64,000 nucleotides of DNA from Claveliimonas acetigenes (GCF_025567385.1 NZ_JAOQJU010000010.1:1-64000), one strand, 5' to 3'. Shown: positions 1 through 8,803, numbered from the stretch's first letter. Numbers and translations are program-made. The notes: generated by a model from the sequence alone, not told the origin.

Positions 1-76
1 ATCAGCACCTTTTCGACTTGAATTCAGTTAAAACGCTGACATTTGGAAAAAGGTGCTGATTTTTATAAGGTGCTGA
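1..76. repeat. three copies of an 11-13 bp word at the window edge
   Basis: ATCAGCACCTTTT at 1-13 is matched exactly by its reverse complement at 48-60, and AAGGTGCTGAT recurs at 66-76 in the same orientation as 48-60. This makes an inverted pair plus a direct copy within 76 bases. It follows the tail chaperone stop codon, where the tape measure gene would be expected next. A repeat here may explain why the assembly was opened at this point, or it may be a terminator or processing structure between tail genes. Confidence 0.6.
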
Positions 77-80
77 TAAT

Positions 81-110
81 TTGATAAATGGTGAATTCAC
101 CATTTATCAA
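81..110. repeat. perfect 30-bp palindrome over the chaperone stop codon
   Basis: Positions 81-95 and 96-110 are exact reverse complements, centred on GAATTC. The palindrome covers the last codons and stop of the frameshifted chaperone reading frame. It could form a hairpin in mRNA but has no loop, so a DNA cruciform or a dimeric-protein site is also possible. An inversion artefact at a contig end cannot be excluded. Confidence 0.6.
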
Positions 111-294
111 AATCTTCCTGCGTGGCTTCACGGGCCACTTTTTTGTATTTCACATCATCGTTTCCTTTTTCCGTCCACATATCAATGACGAGACCAATCG
201 TAAGAAGATCCAGGTCAGAGATCGCAATGCCAAGCTCCACACAACGCAGGAGGAACAGGGGCGTGGTCATTTCCCTTGTACTCCTGCCAACTCT
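97..294 (-). CDS. tail assembly chaperone, -1 frame extension (gpT-like part of gpGT)
   Basis: This open frame has no convincing start of its own. It joins the upstream chaperone frame if ribosomes slip -1 on the A7 tract at 294-300. The extension adds 65 residues, giving a fusion of about 181 residues from 116 upstream residues. It contains the segment MTTPLFLLRCVELGIAISDL, of a kind common in Firmicute phage tail chaperones. In lambda and many siphoviruses the short gpG and long gpGT forms bind the tape measure protein and recruit the major tail protein during tail assembly. The frameshift is inferred from the overlap, slippery heptamer and gene order. Confidence 0.75.
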   Translation of the reverse strand, partial: RVGRSTREMTTPLFLLRCVELGIAISDLDLLTIGLVIDMWTEKGNDDVKYKKVAREATQEDFDKW

Positions 295-641
295 TTTTTT
301 GCCTGCACCTCCACCATCATGTTCTGTCCCCACAGTTCCAGAATCTGCGGCAGGACCTCATAGATGGAGAACATATCAAACTGGTCCAGCCATTCCTCAA
401 TGGTCGGAGGAATGGAATTGTCCGCATGATAAGCCATGATATAGGCCACGTTCTCGAATATCTCCAAGTCCTCGATCTGGAATTCCTCCCCGTCCTCGGT
501 CTTGCCTTTATAGGATTTCTCCAGCTTGGAGAGGTCTTTGAAGATGTCCCTCTTAAACTTCGCCCGGTACAGTCGGGGAATGGTGGCCGAGGAACGGAAC
601 GCCACCTTTTTCCCACAGATTTCAATCTCACGTTTCAGCAT
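267..641 (-). CDS. tail assembly chaperone (gpG-like), 124 aa
   Basis: A 124-residue acidic protein immediately downstream of the major tail gene, starting three bases after its stop. Size, position and the overlapping second frame identify it as the short tail assembly chaperone. No catalytic motif is expected: these proteins are scaffolds that coat the tape measure. Residues 110-116 end in AKK, at the slippery A7 tract. The start ATG at 641 is preceded by GGAGCG, a reasonable ribosome site. Confidence 0.75.
   Translation of the reverse strand: MLKREIEICGKKVAFRSSATIPRLYRAKFKRDIFKDLSKLEKSYKGKTEDGEEFQIEDLEIFENVAYIMAYHADNSIPPTIEEWLDQFDMFSIYEVLPQILELWGQNMMVEVQAKKELAGVQGK
294..300 (-). other. 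programmed -1 ribosomal frameshift site (A AAA AAA G)
   Basis: On the coding strand the zero frame reads GCA AAA AAA GAG, which gives the canonical slippery heptamer A AAA AAA followed by G. Slipping back one base continues as AGA GTT into the 65-codon extension. The upstream frame ends only eight codons later. The position, just before the end of the short chaperone, is where siphovirus gpG/gpGT shifts normally occur. Confidence 0.75.
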
Positions 642-644
642 TTT

Positions 645-1238
645 TTACGCTCCTTCCTGCCCTGACTCTTTTTCCGTCGGCAGATACACCGATTTATACC
701 AGTTCGTATATGCCTCCTTGTCCGTGCTATCGCCCGTCCTGGCTTTTACAAGCCCATCCGAGCGGGGGTCTGCCGTGATCGACAGGGTTTCCGTTCCAGG
801 CTCAATGGTGTCCTCTTTCGTCTCCGATTCAATGGACGGACGGGATGCCGAACAGTTATACAGCACATGGCGGATGGCATTCACATCCCCGTCAAACTCA
901 AAGAGCAGGGCAAACTTCACGCTCTCGCCAACCCCGCTGTTTTCCACCAGGACACCCTTGCCATCCAGTTCCTCCTGCAAAATCTCCGTGCGGAACCACT
1001 CCGGGATCAATGCGATTTCCAGATCACCGCTGTATCCGTTGTTGGTCACGGAACGGAAATATACAATACCATCCGCATAGAACGGGCTGGATTCGCCCTC
1101 CGCATCCAGGCTGATACTCACCGCTCCGGGGATCGCCTTCGGTGCGGCATAGGTAAATGCGGTCACGCCGTCTGCCACAGTTTCTGTCAGCTTTGCGGCA
1201 TGGACATTTTTCAGGTTATATTTGACTTTGTTTCCCAT
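645..1238 (-). CDS. major tail protein, phi13-like
   Basis: A protein of about 197 residues that would form the stacked hexameric rings of the non-contractile tail tube. The sequence (KVKYNLKNVHAAKLTE near the start, many short beta-forming stretches, an acidic middle) fits the phi13-type major tail family of Firmicute phages. It lies between the tail completion gene and the chaperone, the standard place. An ATG at 1247 lies only one base after GGAGG, so the internal ATG at 1238, ten bases after it, is the better start. Confidence 0.8.
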   Translation of the reverse strand: MGNKVKYNLKNVHAAKLTETVADGVTAFTYAAPKAIPGAVSISLDAEGESSPFYADGIVYFRSVTNNGYSGDLEIALIPEWFRTEILQEELDGKGVLVENSGVGESVKFALLFEFDGDVNAIRHVLYNCSASRPSIESETKEDTIEPGTETLSITADPRSDGLVKARTGDSTDKEAYTNWYKSVYLPTEKESGQEGA

Positions 1239-1243
1239 AGCCT

Positions 1244-1561
1244 TCATACCTCCATTTCATAAATCACTTCATACAGTTTCTCGGACTCGATGTAGGTTTC
1301 CGATTTCTCATAGAACAGCCCATAAGCATCAAAGGCGGCTTCCAGCCGTTCTTCCAATTCCGGTGCCTTCTCGTCCGTATACAGCTCTACATCCAGCTGC
1401 TTTGCTTTGAAGTAGACCTTCCCGTCTGCCGCAAAGTTGTTGCTGCCGGGTGTCAGGTAGCAGATAAAAGGCGGCTGTGGTGACTCCCCTTCCGCAAAAT
1501 GGTGGTATGCGAAGGGCAGCCCCGTGCCGCCTAACATGTTTGCAATCTCTTCATAATCCAT
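1244..1561 (-). CDS. tail completion / minor tail protein
   Basis: 105 residues. Position between an HK97 gp10-like gene and the major tail protein, together with size, suggests the tail terminator or tail completion protein that caps the tube at the head side. It starts MDYEEIANMLGGTGLPFAYH and carries the motif PPFICYLTPGSNNF, of a kind seen in Firmicute minor tail or capsid proteins. The ATG at 1561 overlaps the stop of the upstream gene and has AAGGGGG upstream. Function is assigned mostly by gene order. Confidence 0.65.
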   Translation of the reverse strand: MDYEEIANMLGGTGLPFAYHHFAEGESPQPPFICYLTPGSNNFAADGKVYFKAKQLDVELYTDEKAPELEERLEAAFDAYGLFYEKSETYIESEKLYEVIYEMEV

Positions 1562-1938
1562 CACGAAAGCCCCCTTTTAATCGCTGCTTCCAGTTCATTC
1601 ACGGCATATTCCTCTGCCGGGGCGATATGTGGTTTTCCCGCCACCCGGCCGCCGCCGCGCTTGGCATGGCCCTTTTCCAGAAGGTGTGTCAGCCCCGGCT
1701 TGGTACGGTTATAGACCGTGATACTGACCTGCCCGGTTTTCTCCGAGGTCTTTTTGACCGCCCATCCCTTTTGATAACCGCCGGACTTGACCGGGGAGCC
1801 GGCCTGCGCCATTGCCTTCGTCTCTTTTGATACAGAATTCACCGCGGTTTTCACCACTTCATCCGTGACCTTTTTATACTCATCCAATGCGGACATGATC
1901 TCGCTGGAGAGCTGGTCTACCGATATTTTCTTTGCCAT
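1561..1938 (-). CDS. HK97 gp10-like head-tail joining protein
   Basis: 125 residues. The pattern of an N-terminal helical half (residues 5-45) followed by SPVKSGGYQKGWAVKK and a basic RGGGRVAGKPHIAPAEE stretch is typical of the HK97 gp10 family of neck or tail-joining proteins. It sits in the connector block with the previous adaptor gene ten bases upstream, and its TGA overlaps the next ATG, so translation is probably coupled. Confidence 0.75.
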   Translation of the reverse strand: MAKKISVDQLSSEIMSALDEYKKVTDEVVKTAVNSVSKETKAMAQAGSPVKSGGYQKGWAVKKTSEKTGQVSITVYNRTKPGLTHLLEKGHAKRGGGRVAGKPHIAPAEEYAVNELEAAIKRGLS

Positions 1939-1948
1939 CGCTGCCTCC

Positions 1949-2281
1949 TCACTGCCTTGGTTCCCTCCGGCATTTGAACCGGATCTCCTTCTTCCGGTAA
2001 TTCATCAGGTCCACCGACTCAATGTCATAAACTTCTCCCCGGAACCTCACACGGAAGCCTGTGGAAGTGACAGCGGCGGTCTCACTGCACCAGCGCACCG
2101 TAAAGGTGACGGAGCGCTCCTCGCTGGATACCTCGCTTTCCTTCTCCTCTGCCTGATAGGTGGAAGCATAGGCATAACAGGAAAAGTAGTGGGTCCATGT
2201 GTTCTTATGATTCCCAATGGCATCCGTAACGACTGCATTCTTCTCAATCGTTATCCGCTCATTCAGCTTTGAAATCTCCAT
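1949..2281 (-). CDS. head closure / head-tail adaptor protein
   Basis: About 110 residues, MEISKLNERITIEKNAVVTD at the start. This opening (short N-term, then KLNERITIEK, then a beta-rich SPP1 gp16-like body ending in YDIESVDLMNYRKKEIRFKC) is characteristic of phage head closure proteins (head_tail adaptor family). It would attach under the connector and gate DNA release. Start chosen at 2281 because AAAGGAG lies eight bases upstream; a codon further upstream at 2299 is less well placed. Confidence 0.75.
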   Translation of the reverse strand: MEISKLNERITIEKNAVVTDAIGNHKNTWTHYFSCYAYASTYQAEEKESEVSSEERSVTFTVRWCSETAAVTSTGFRVRFRGEVYDIESVDLMNYRKKEIRFKCRREPRQ

Positions 2282-2295
2282 GCCTGCCTCTCCTT

Positions 2296-2631
2296 TCAAA
2301 GAACACCTTCCCGGATGGAAAACAAAAGGGAGCGGAGCGTCAGGGTAAGCCCATGATGGTCCGCTTCCTCCCGGTGTTCATACAGATAGGCGAGGGCATA
2401 CAGCACCGCCACTTTCATCACTTCCCGTATCCGGGAAAGTTCTTCTTCCGTGTACGATGCCGTATCCTCTGTTTCATCCGCATCTACTGCTGCCCACTGT
2501 TCATCCGTAAGCCTCGCCACATCCGCACACAGTTTCCCGGCAGAAGTTAAGAGGATGCCGACCACGGCATCCTCATCCGATGAATCCACACGCAGATAGG
2601 TCTTCGCTTCTTCCAAGGTTACCAATGCCAC
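2296..2631 (-). CDS. head-tail connector protein, gp6-like
   Basis: 111 residues if started at the GTG at 2631, which has AGGAGG eight bases upstream. The N-terminal sequence (V/M)ALVTLEEAKTYLRVDSSDE is diagnostic of the HK97 gp6/phage QLRG-type connector family, an all-helical ring protein that docks on the portal. The open frame continues upstream without stop, but that part (many Cys and Ile) is not typical and lacks a ribosome site. It lies just downstream of the capsid gene. Confidence 0.8.
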   Translation of the reverse strand: MALVTLEEAKTYLRVDSSDEDAVVGILLTSAGKLCADVARLTDEQWAAVDADETEDTASYTEEELSRIREVMKVAVLYALAYLYEHREEADHHGLTLTLRSLLFSIREGVL

Positions 2632-2710
2632 GGCTGCATCCTCCTCTCTCTCATCAGCAGATGGCAGGCATATACATATAACCACCATCTGCCATAATCT
2701 TTCCGCCTTA

Positions 2711-3931
2711 TCAGGAACCGCTGGATGCGCTGCCCTTCATCTGGAGCACCTGCACCGCTTCCGGCAGGATCAGCTTGCCGTCCACACGCTGCGTGGAAAG
2801 GAAACCTACCTGGTCCGTGCGGGCATACAGCTCATTCAGGCGGCGGAAGGTTCTGCTCTGGCGGTCTGCGATCCAGTAGTAGCTGTAATCGCCAAAGGCC
2901 AGCACCTTGTTTCCCGCTGCCACGGCGGGCATAAAGGCAGAGGTCTTCAGCGGACGGTTCAGGAGTGTATCCGGCTTGCCGATCTCAAGGCCCGGCTTCC
3001 AGATATAGTTGCCATTGTTGTCTTTTAAGGTCATCAGCTGCAGCACCACCGCCTCGTTGCACAGGAACTCCGCTTTCTTGCGGTATGGTGCTTTCAGCGC
3101 ATAGTACAGCTGGAAGATTTCATCAAAGGTCAGCTTGGTCTGCGTTCCTGCGGTTACGCCCACCTTCGCCCCGGCATCATCCAGGATGCCCAGCGGCTTG
3201 CCCACACCGTCCCCGGTAATGAATGCCTTCTCCTCTGCGTTGCCCATACGCACACCAAAACGGCGGGCGATATAGGTCGCAAGGTCAAACGCGGAATCGT
3301 TCAGAAGCTCATTGGAAACCTTGATCATGGTGCCCAGTTTGTAGGCCGACAGCATGGTCTGTCCAAACGTGGTGTCACTCTCCGGGATTTCCTCCCCTTC
3401 ATCGATCCAGCTGGCCTCCCCGGTGTCCTCCGCAATCGGAATCTTACGGGTGCCGGAACTGGTACGGATCACATTCGCCATGCTTCGGAAGATGTTATTC
3501 TCCTCCAGTGCCTCCACCAGTTTCTTTTCAAACTCATCCGGCACGGTGTATCCGCCTTCCGTATCCACACCGACAGACAGGGCGTTGCGCACCTCGCCGT
3601 AGTTGCCGCGGTTGCGGATCATGTCCCAGAATGCATTCTTATACTCCTCCGTCCCGGTCGGGCTGGTGTTCTTATCCTTCGGGCTGCCGTTCTTTGGATT
3701 GCCATGCACCGGATTAGAGGTCGGGGCCGACAGCTTGGCGTCAAACTCTGCCTGCTGCTCCAGACGCTCGATCTCCGCCCCCAGGTCTTTGACCTCCTGG
3801 GCCATCTTGTTGTACTGCTCCACCGCATCGGCAGCTACAAGGCCGTTCTCCCTGCGGTGCTGCTCCAGGAATGCCTTGGTCTGCTCCCAGAGGGTATTGC
3901 GCTTGCTTCTCAGTTCAAGAATCTTACTCAT
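2711..3931 (-). CDS. major capsid protein, HK97 fold
   Basis: 406 residues. Residues 1-75 are a charged coiled-coil (MSKILELRSKRNTLWEQTKA, then QEVKDLGAEIERLEQQAEF), the usual delta domain that scaffolds assembly and is cut off by the prohead protease. The rest has HK97-family signatures: GGYTVPDEFEKKLVEALEE, later TLLNRPLKTSAFMP, and the C-terminal RVDGKLILPEAVQVLQM. The protease lies directly upstream. Start at 3931 has GGAGG eight bases before it; an in-frame ATG six bases upstream is too close. Confidence 0.93.
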   Translation of the reverse strand: MSKILELRSKRNTLWEQTKAFLEQHRRENGLVAADAVEQYNKMAQEVKDLGAEIERLEQQAEFDAKLSAPTSNPVHGNPKNGSPKDKNTSPTGTEEYKNAFWDMIRNRGNYGEVRNALSVGVDTEGGYTVPDEFEKKLVEALEENNIFRSMANVIRTSSGTRKIPIAEDTGEASWIDEGEEIPESDTTFGQTMLSAYKLGTMIKVSNELLNDSAFDLATYIARRFGVRMGNAEEKAFITGDGVGKPLGILDDAGAKVGVTAGTQTKLTFDEIFQLYYALKAPYRKKAEFLCNEAVVLQLMTLKDNNGNYIWKPGLEIGKPDTLLNRPLKTSAFMPAVAAGNKVLAFGDYSYYWIADRQSRTFRRLNELYARTDQVGFLSTQRVDGKLILPEAVQVLQMKGSASSGS

Positions 3932-4003
3932 CGTCATTTCCTCCATAAAAAATGTGATTTTGGGTATAAAAAGAGCCGGATCTGTCTGTTTCAGGCGCTT
4001 GCC

Positions 4004-4843
4004 TTACTTCAAACATTCCAGCTGTTTTTCTAAAATCAGATATGGCACACTGCCATCTTCTGTTGTGCCGTCCATGCCGATTGCAGGATGCGGCGGCTTT
4101 TCTTCCATAGATCTGGAAGGTTCCGTGTGTGTATCCACAGGTGGTTTCTTAGGAGGCTTCCCGCTGTCCACACCGAGCCGGTTCAGAATCGTCAGCCCCA
4201 TCTGTCTCGTGGAATAAATCTGTGCCTCCAGATGGATACCCGGCTTTTCCTCTTCCTCCTCTGTTTCTTCCTCCCCGCCTTCTTCCTCTTTTTCCGGTTC
4301 TTCCGCATCAAAGAGGATCTCATCTGCAAACCCCAGTTCCACTGCCTTTTTCGCATTCATCCACGTCTCGTTGGACATTAAGTTGGAAATGCGGCTGTGG
4401 GACAATCCGCTCTTGGCGGCATAGGCGTTGATGATACTCTCCTTCACTTCATTGAGCGTATTGATTGCCCGCTCCATGTCTTTGGTATTGCCATAAGCGA
4501 TGGTGCTGGGATCATGGAGCATCAGCATTGCCACAGGGGACATCAGCACTCTATTTCCAGCCATCGCTACCACAGAGGCAGCGGAGGCGGCAATCGCATC
4601 AATCTTGACGGTAACCGCGCCTTTATAGTCCCGGAGCATCGTATAAATCTCCGCTGCCGCAAACACATTTCCGCCGGGGCTGTTGATCCAGACGGTAATA
4701 TCGCCCTCTCCCGCCTCCAGTTCCTCACGGAATGCCTTGGGGGTTGCCTCATCGCCCCAGAAGGACTCCTCATCAATCGGGCCTTCCAGACGGAGCACCC
4801 TGCCGCCGGCTTCATCATGAATCCAGTTCCAGAATTTCTTCAT
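4004..4843 (-). CDS. ClpP-like prohead protease
   Basis: 279 residues. The N-terminal ~175 residues match ClpP-type serine proteases used by phages for prohead maturation: INSPGGNVFAA, the nucleophile region AIAASAASVVAMAGN, and the histidine region MSPVAMLMLHDPSTIAYGN. An acidic, low-complexity linker (about 175-205, mostly Glu) leads to a C-terminal tail that may be a scaffold segment. It overlaps the portal stop by 4 bases and precedes the capsid gene, the normal portal-protease-capsid order. Confidence 0.9.
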   Translation of the reverse strand: MKKFWNWIHDEAGGRVLRLEGPIDEESFWGDEATPKAFREELEAGEGDITVWINSPGGNVFAAAEIYTMLRDYKGAVTVKIDAIAASAASVVAMAGNRVLMSPVAMLMLHDPSTIAYGNTKDMERAINTLNEVKESIINAYAAKSGLSHSRISNLMSNETWMNAKKAVELGFADEILFDAEEPEKEEEGGEEETEEEEEKPGIHLEAQIYSTRQMGLTILNRLGVDSGKPPKKPPVDTHTEPSRSMEEKPPHPAIGMDGTTEDGSVPYLILEKQLECLK

Positions 4844-6240
4844 CGTTTCCGTTTCCTTTCTCTTGGTTTTTGCGGCGTACTCTCACTCCGCCCGTTTTCA
4901 CTGTCAGCTGCATTTTCCGTTCCTTCGGATGGTTTCTCCGGTTCATCCTTCGGCTGGTTCTGCTCCACAGCCGCCTGCTTTGCCTGGGCAAACTTCCCCG
5001 CATCCCGGAGCTTTACATATCCGCCATTCAGATAATAGTCATCCCCGCCTTCTTCTGCCGGGATCAGGTCCATGTTCTCCAAACGATGGATGTCATTCGG
5101 GCTTAAGAAACCGTTGCTGATTCCCGTTGCATAACCGTTCATCCTGCTCTGGTAATCACCCCGGAGCAGTCCGTCCACGTTGAACTTGGGAAACAGCACA
5201 TCCTGTTCTTCTTCAAGCAGAAGGTCTTTGATGATCGCCTGCTCGAACCGCACCAACCACGGAGTCAGGGTATGCACCACAAAATCAATCGACTGGTGTT
5301 CGATGTTGGAGAAGGTGGCGTGTTCCAGACTCTGTACCATGTAGGGCGGCACCCGGAAGATCCGGCAGATTTCCTCCACGCCAAACTGCCGGGTGGATAA
5401 AAACTGGCTGTCCTCCGGCGGCAGGGAGATCGCTTTGTAGGCCATCCCCTCTTCCAGCACAGCGACCCTGTGCGCGTTGTTGGCCCCGCCGTATACCGCA
5501 GTCCAGTTATCCCGTATCTTCTGGGGGTCTTTTAGTACCCCCGGATGCTCCAGCACACCGCTTGGCTGCGCCCCGTTCTTAAAGAACGACGCCCCGTATT
5601 TCTCCACGGCCAGAGTCGTGCCAAGGCTGTTCTTCATCATGGCAATCGGGGAAAATCCCACAAGGCCGTTAAACCCAAGCCCCGGAATGTGCAGGATTTC
5701 ATCTTTCCTGAAATAAATATCCTGGTTCTGTTCCCCCGGCACTTCATCTGTATAAGCGTGGTAGATATAATAAAGCTGCCCCTGCTCATCACGGTCGACT
5801 TCCACGTTTTCCGGGAGCAGCGGATACAGGCCGAGGACGTTGTTCCTCCCATCCCGGATGATCTGGGAATAGGCATTCCCCCACAAAAGCAGGTGGGTCA
5901 TCATGGTTTCCCGCCAGATAAAACTGCTCATCTCATCGTTGGGCTGCCGGTATAAGATCCGGTACAGCGGGTGGTCAAAGGCGCTCTCTTTTCCTTTCCC
6001 ACCATCGGTGTAACGGTATAGGTGCAGCGGCAGTGCCGCCACTGTTTCCGCCAACAGCCGCACACAGGCATATACCGTGGAGATCTGCATGGCAGACTGC
6101 TCATCTACCTTTTCCCCGCTGTTCGCGGTTCCAAAAGAAAAAACCTGTCCGGAATCTCGGACGCTGTCTGTCACCTCCGGCAGATTTTCCCCTGGGGCAT
6201 CCCTGGGTTTTGAAAAACCCATCCATTTTAAAAATCCCAT
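4840..6240 (-). CDS. portal protein, HK97 family
   Basis: 466 residues. It forms the dodecameric portal at one head vertex through which DNA is packaged. Family features: STVYACVRLLAETVAALPLH near residue 50, GNAYSQIIRDG, the MMKNSLGTTLAVEKYGASFF stretch, and FRVPPYMVQSLEHATFSNIE. The last ~50 residues are charged and disordered. The frame is open upstream to 6303, but the ATG at 6240 has AGGAGG ten bases before it and avoids overlap with the HNH gene. Confidence 0.92.
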   Translation of the reverse strand: MGFLKWMGFSKPRDAPGENLPEVTDSVRDSGQVFSFGTANSGEKVDEQSAMQISTVYACVRLLAETVAALPLHLYRYTDGGKGKESAFDHPLYRILYRQPNDEMSSFIWRETMMTHLLLWGNAYSQIIRDGRNNVLGLYPLLPENVEVDRDEQGQLYYIYHAYTDEVPGEQNQDIYFRKDEILHIPGLGFNGLVGFSPIAMMKNSLGTTLAVEKYGASFFKNGAQPSGVLEHPGVLKDPQKIRDNWTAVYGGANNAHRVAVLEEGMAYKAISLPPEDSQFLSTRQFGVEEICRIFRVPPYMVQSLEHATFSNIEHQSIDFVVHTLTPWLVRFEQAIIKDLLLEEEQDVLFPKFNVDGLLRGDYQSRMNGYATGISNGFLSPNDIHRLENMDLIPAEEGGDDYYLNGGYVKLRDAGKFAQAKQAAVEQNQPKDEPEKPSEGTENAADSENGRSESTPQKPRERKRKR

Positions 6241-6254
6241 TGGATTATTCCTCC

Positions 6255-7163
6255 TCACATAACTTCCTGTCTGACCACTTTCTCTTGGTTTCTTCGGCAG
6301 CACTGTTCGCCCGGACGTGGAAAATTCACACAGGCAAATTCGCCGTGAAAAAAACGGGCAGCCCTGTCATAGGCCCCCGCCGCTTCTTCTATATCATCAT
6401 AATATCCAAGGAATATACGCACCCCATACGCCCTAATGCTGGCATGAAATCTGCCCGATGCTTTGTGAAAATATACGCCCTTGTAACCAGACGTATTATT
6501 GGAAACCAGTGCTGTATTAAATGCGTTTTCACAAGCATCTGCCAGACGCAGGTTATCCCTCCTGCAGTCCAGCGGATTACCATTTATGTGATCCACAAGC
6601 GTATTTTTATCCGCATCTAGTACGAGCCTGCTCAAAAGTTCATGTTCTCCATCAATCGTTATAAAAACATATCCATTTCCCGCTATATAGCAGGGGTATT
6701 TTTCCAGAAGTTCTTTTACTGAAATATCCGCCAGAAATGACTCCCCGCTATGTGTGTAGTATCTTAGGCAGCCCGCTTCTTCTTCGATATGGATGCAATC
6801 TCCACAGGAACAGCTATCCCCATGAAGCAAATGATCCCGCCGGACGTAAGTGGTTTTCCCACAATCACATTGGCACAGATACCTATAATTTCCCCATCGT
6901 TTTCCTTCTTCCCGTCCCACACATTCCATGGCAACAAGACGTCCAAAACGTCTCCCTACAATATCTTCCGGGTTAATCCGTCTTTTACACCCACAGCTGC
7001 TCGCAGTCCCGTTTAATAGAGAATAACGGTCCGTTGTTCTTTCATTTCCACAATCGCATTTGCATTGATAGCGCAATTTCCCATTTACCGTCCCTATGCA
7101 CTTCTCAACCTGCAGCATCCCAAATTTGCGCCCTATAATATCATTTTTACTTATTTTCCCCAA
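6255..7163 (-). CDS. HNH-AP2 endonuclease (probable homing endonuclease)
   Basis: About 302 residues. N-terminal half has two zinc-finger-like repeats (IGRKFGML...CDCG and VGRRFGRLV...CDCG), then an HNH_3 nuclease core (VDHINGNPLDCRRDNLRLAD, residues ~180-210), then an AP2-type DNA-binding segment (GYKGVYFHKASGRFHASIRA). Such free-standing genes mobilise by cutting alleles that lack them. It is wedged between TerL and portal, which otherwise adjoin, a classic homing location. Start probably the TTG at 7163, six bases after AGGAGG. Confidence 0.85.
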   Translation of the reverse strand: MGKISKNDIIGRKFGMLQVEKCIGTVNGKLRYQCKCDCGNERTTDRYSLLNGTASSCGCKRRINPEDIVGRRFGRLVAMECVGREEGKRWGNYRYLCQCDCGKTTYVRRDHLLHGDSCSCGDCIHIEEEAGCLRYYTHSGESFLADISVKELLEKYPCYIAGNGYVFITIDGEHELLSRLVLDADKNTLVDHINGNPLDCRRDNLRLADACENAFNTALVSNNTSGYKGVYFHKASGRFHASIRAYGVRIFLGYYDDIEEAAGAYDRAARFFHGEFACVNFPRPGEQCCRRNQEKVVRQEVM

Positions 7164-7174
7164 AATTTCCCTCC

Positions 7175-8803
7175 TCAAAATACGAATAACCCCCGGTCTG
7201 GATCATCATATACGCTCCCCGTATTCTCCTCATGCCTGATACAGCGGTCAAGAGCCATAATAGCCGCAACAATCCCATCAACCTTATCCGGGCTGCGTCT
7301 TTTCGTCACCTTGATATTTCCGGCCGGGTCCGTGTCCACCACAACATTTCCGGCCATCCATCTGAGTACCGGGTGCGCCCCATGAACCATTTTCCCCTCC
7401 ATCAGTAATTCATAAAACCTTTTTGTAGGCGGGCTCATGGAAGAAAATCCCTGTCCAAATGGCACAACAGTAAAGCCCATGCCTTCAAGGGCCTGCGTCA
7501 TCTCCACAGCACCCCATCGGTCATAGGCTATTTCTTTAATGTTATATATTTTTCCAAGATCATCTATAAATGTTTCGATAAAACCATAATGGATCACATT
7601 TCCCTCGGTTGCCATCAGATACCCCTGGGCCTGCCATTTATCATAAGGAACCGATGTACGGCGCACCCGGAGCGGGATCGTATCTTGGGGTACCCAGAAA
7701 AATGGAAGTATGACGTATTTCTCCTTCCCATTGTGTGGCGGAAACACCAGTACAAAAGCTGTAATATCACCGGAACTGGACAAGTCAAGTCCTCCATAAC
7801 ATTCCCGTCCTTTGAGGCTTTCCATATCAATCGCCTCGTTTCCCAAAGCGTATATCTGGTCGGGAATCCATGCCACAGTGCTGGAAACCCATTGATTTAA
7901 CCGGAGCCACCGGAATGTGACTTCATCCGCCGGATTCTGTTGGGCTTCCCGAAATGCATCCCTTAAACGGTCAATCTCAACCGTATATCCAAGAGAGGGA
8001 TTCACCTTGTACCAGTTCTTTTCATCCGTCCAGTCCTCGTCATCCGCCAGCCCGTATACCACTGGATAAAACGTCGGGTCCTCTCGTCTGCCGTTTAAAA
8101 TATCCAGTGCTTTCGTGTGCAGCTCAAACGCAATCGAGTTTCTGTCATTTCCTGCGGTTGTGATGATAAAATGGAGTGGGTTGGCACGGGCATCCGACGA
8201 TCCTTTTGTCAGGACATCGTACAGGTTACGGTTGGGCTGATTGTGGATTTCGTCAAACACAAGTCCTGAAACAGAAAAGCCATGCTTGTTTCCATCATCG
8301 GCTGACAGCACCTGATAGATACCGGCATTGCTGTAATTTACAATCCGCTTGGTTGCCCCCATGATCTTGCTTCTTTTCAGTAATGCCGGGGTCAGCTCAA
8401 CCATTCTTTTCGCCACATCAAAGACGATGGAGGCTTGCTGGCGGTCAGCAGCCGCACCGTAAACTTCGGCCGAAGGCTCGTTATCCGCATAGAGCAGATA
8501 CAATGCTATTGCTGCTGCAAGTTCACTCTTTCCAACTTTTTTACATATTTCAACATAAGCTGTTCTGAACTGGCGTGTTCCATCCTCTTTTACAGTCCCG
8601 AAAATATCCCGCACCAGAGTTTCCTGCCAGGGCAGCAGCCAGAAACGTTTTCCTGCCCACTTTGCTTTTGTATGGCGGAGATTCTCTATAAACTTCACTG
8701 CCCGGTCAGCCTTCGCTTTATCATAATGAGAAGTTGGCAGCATGAACCTTGTTGGCTGGTAATCTTTCAATTTCGGATAATCCTTCGGTCTTGTTTCTGC
8801 CAT
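7175..8803 (-). CDS. terL: terminase large subunit
   Basis: 542 residues. The motor ATPase-nuclease that cuts and pumps DNA into the prohead. Visible motifs: Walker A-like region CKKVGKSELAAAIALYLLYA (residues ~85-105), a Walker B-like LVFDEIHNQPN (~185), and C-terminal nuclease acids in YGGLDLSSSGDITAF (~310) and DRWGAVEM and SPDKVDGIVAAIMALDR. This is the Terminase_1/HK97-like type common in Firmicute siphophages. It overlaps TerS by one base (ATGA-type coupling). Confidence 0.95.
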   Translation of the reverse strand: MAETRPKDYPKLKDYQPTRFMLPTSHYDKAKADRAVKFIENLRHTKAKWAGKRFWLLPWQETLVRDIFGTVKEDGTRQFRTAYVEICKKVGKSELAAAIALYLLYADNEPSAEVYGAAADRQQASIVFDVAKRMVELTPALLKRSKIMGATKRIVNYSNAGIYQVLSADDGNKHGFSVSGLVFDEIHNQPNRNLYDVLTKGSSDARANPLHFIITTAGNDRNSIAFELHTKALDILNGRREDPTFYPVVYGLADDEDWTDEKNWYKVNPSLGYTVEIDRLRDAFREAQQNPADEVTFRWLRLNQWVSSTVAWIPDQIYALGNEAIDMESLKGRECYGGLDLSSSGDITAFVLVFPPHNGKEKYVILPFFWVPQDTIPLRVRRTSVPYDKWQAQGYLMATEGNVIHYGFIETFIDDLGKIYNIKEIAYDRWGAVEMTQALEGMGFTVVPFGQGFSSMSPPTKRFYELLMEGKMVHGAHPVLRWMAGNVVVDTDPAGNIKVTKRRSPDKVDGIVAAIMALDRCIRHEENTGSVYDDPDRGLFVF

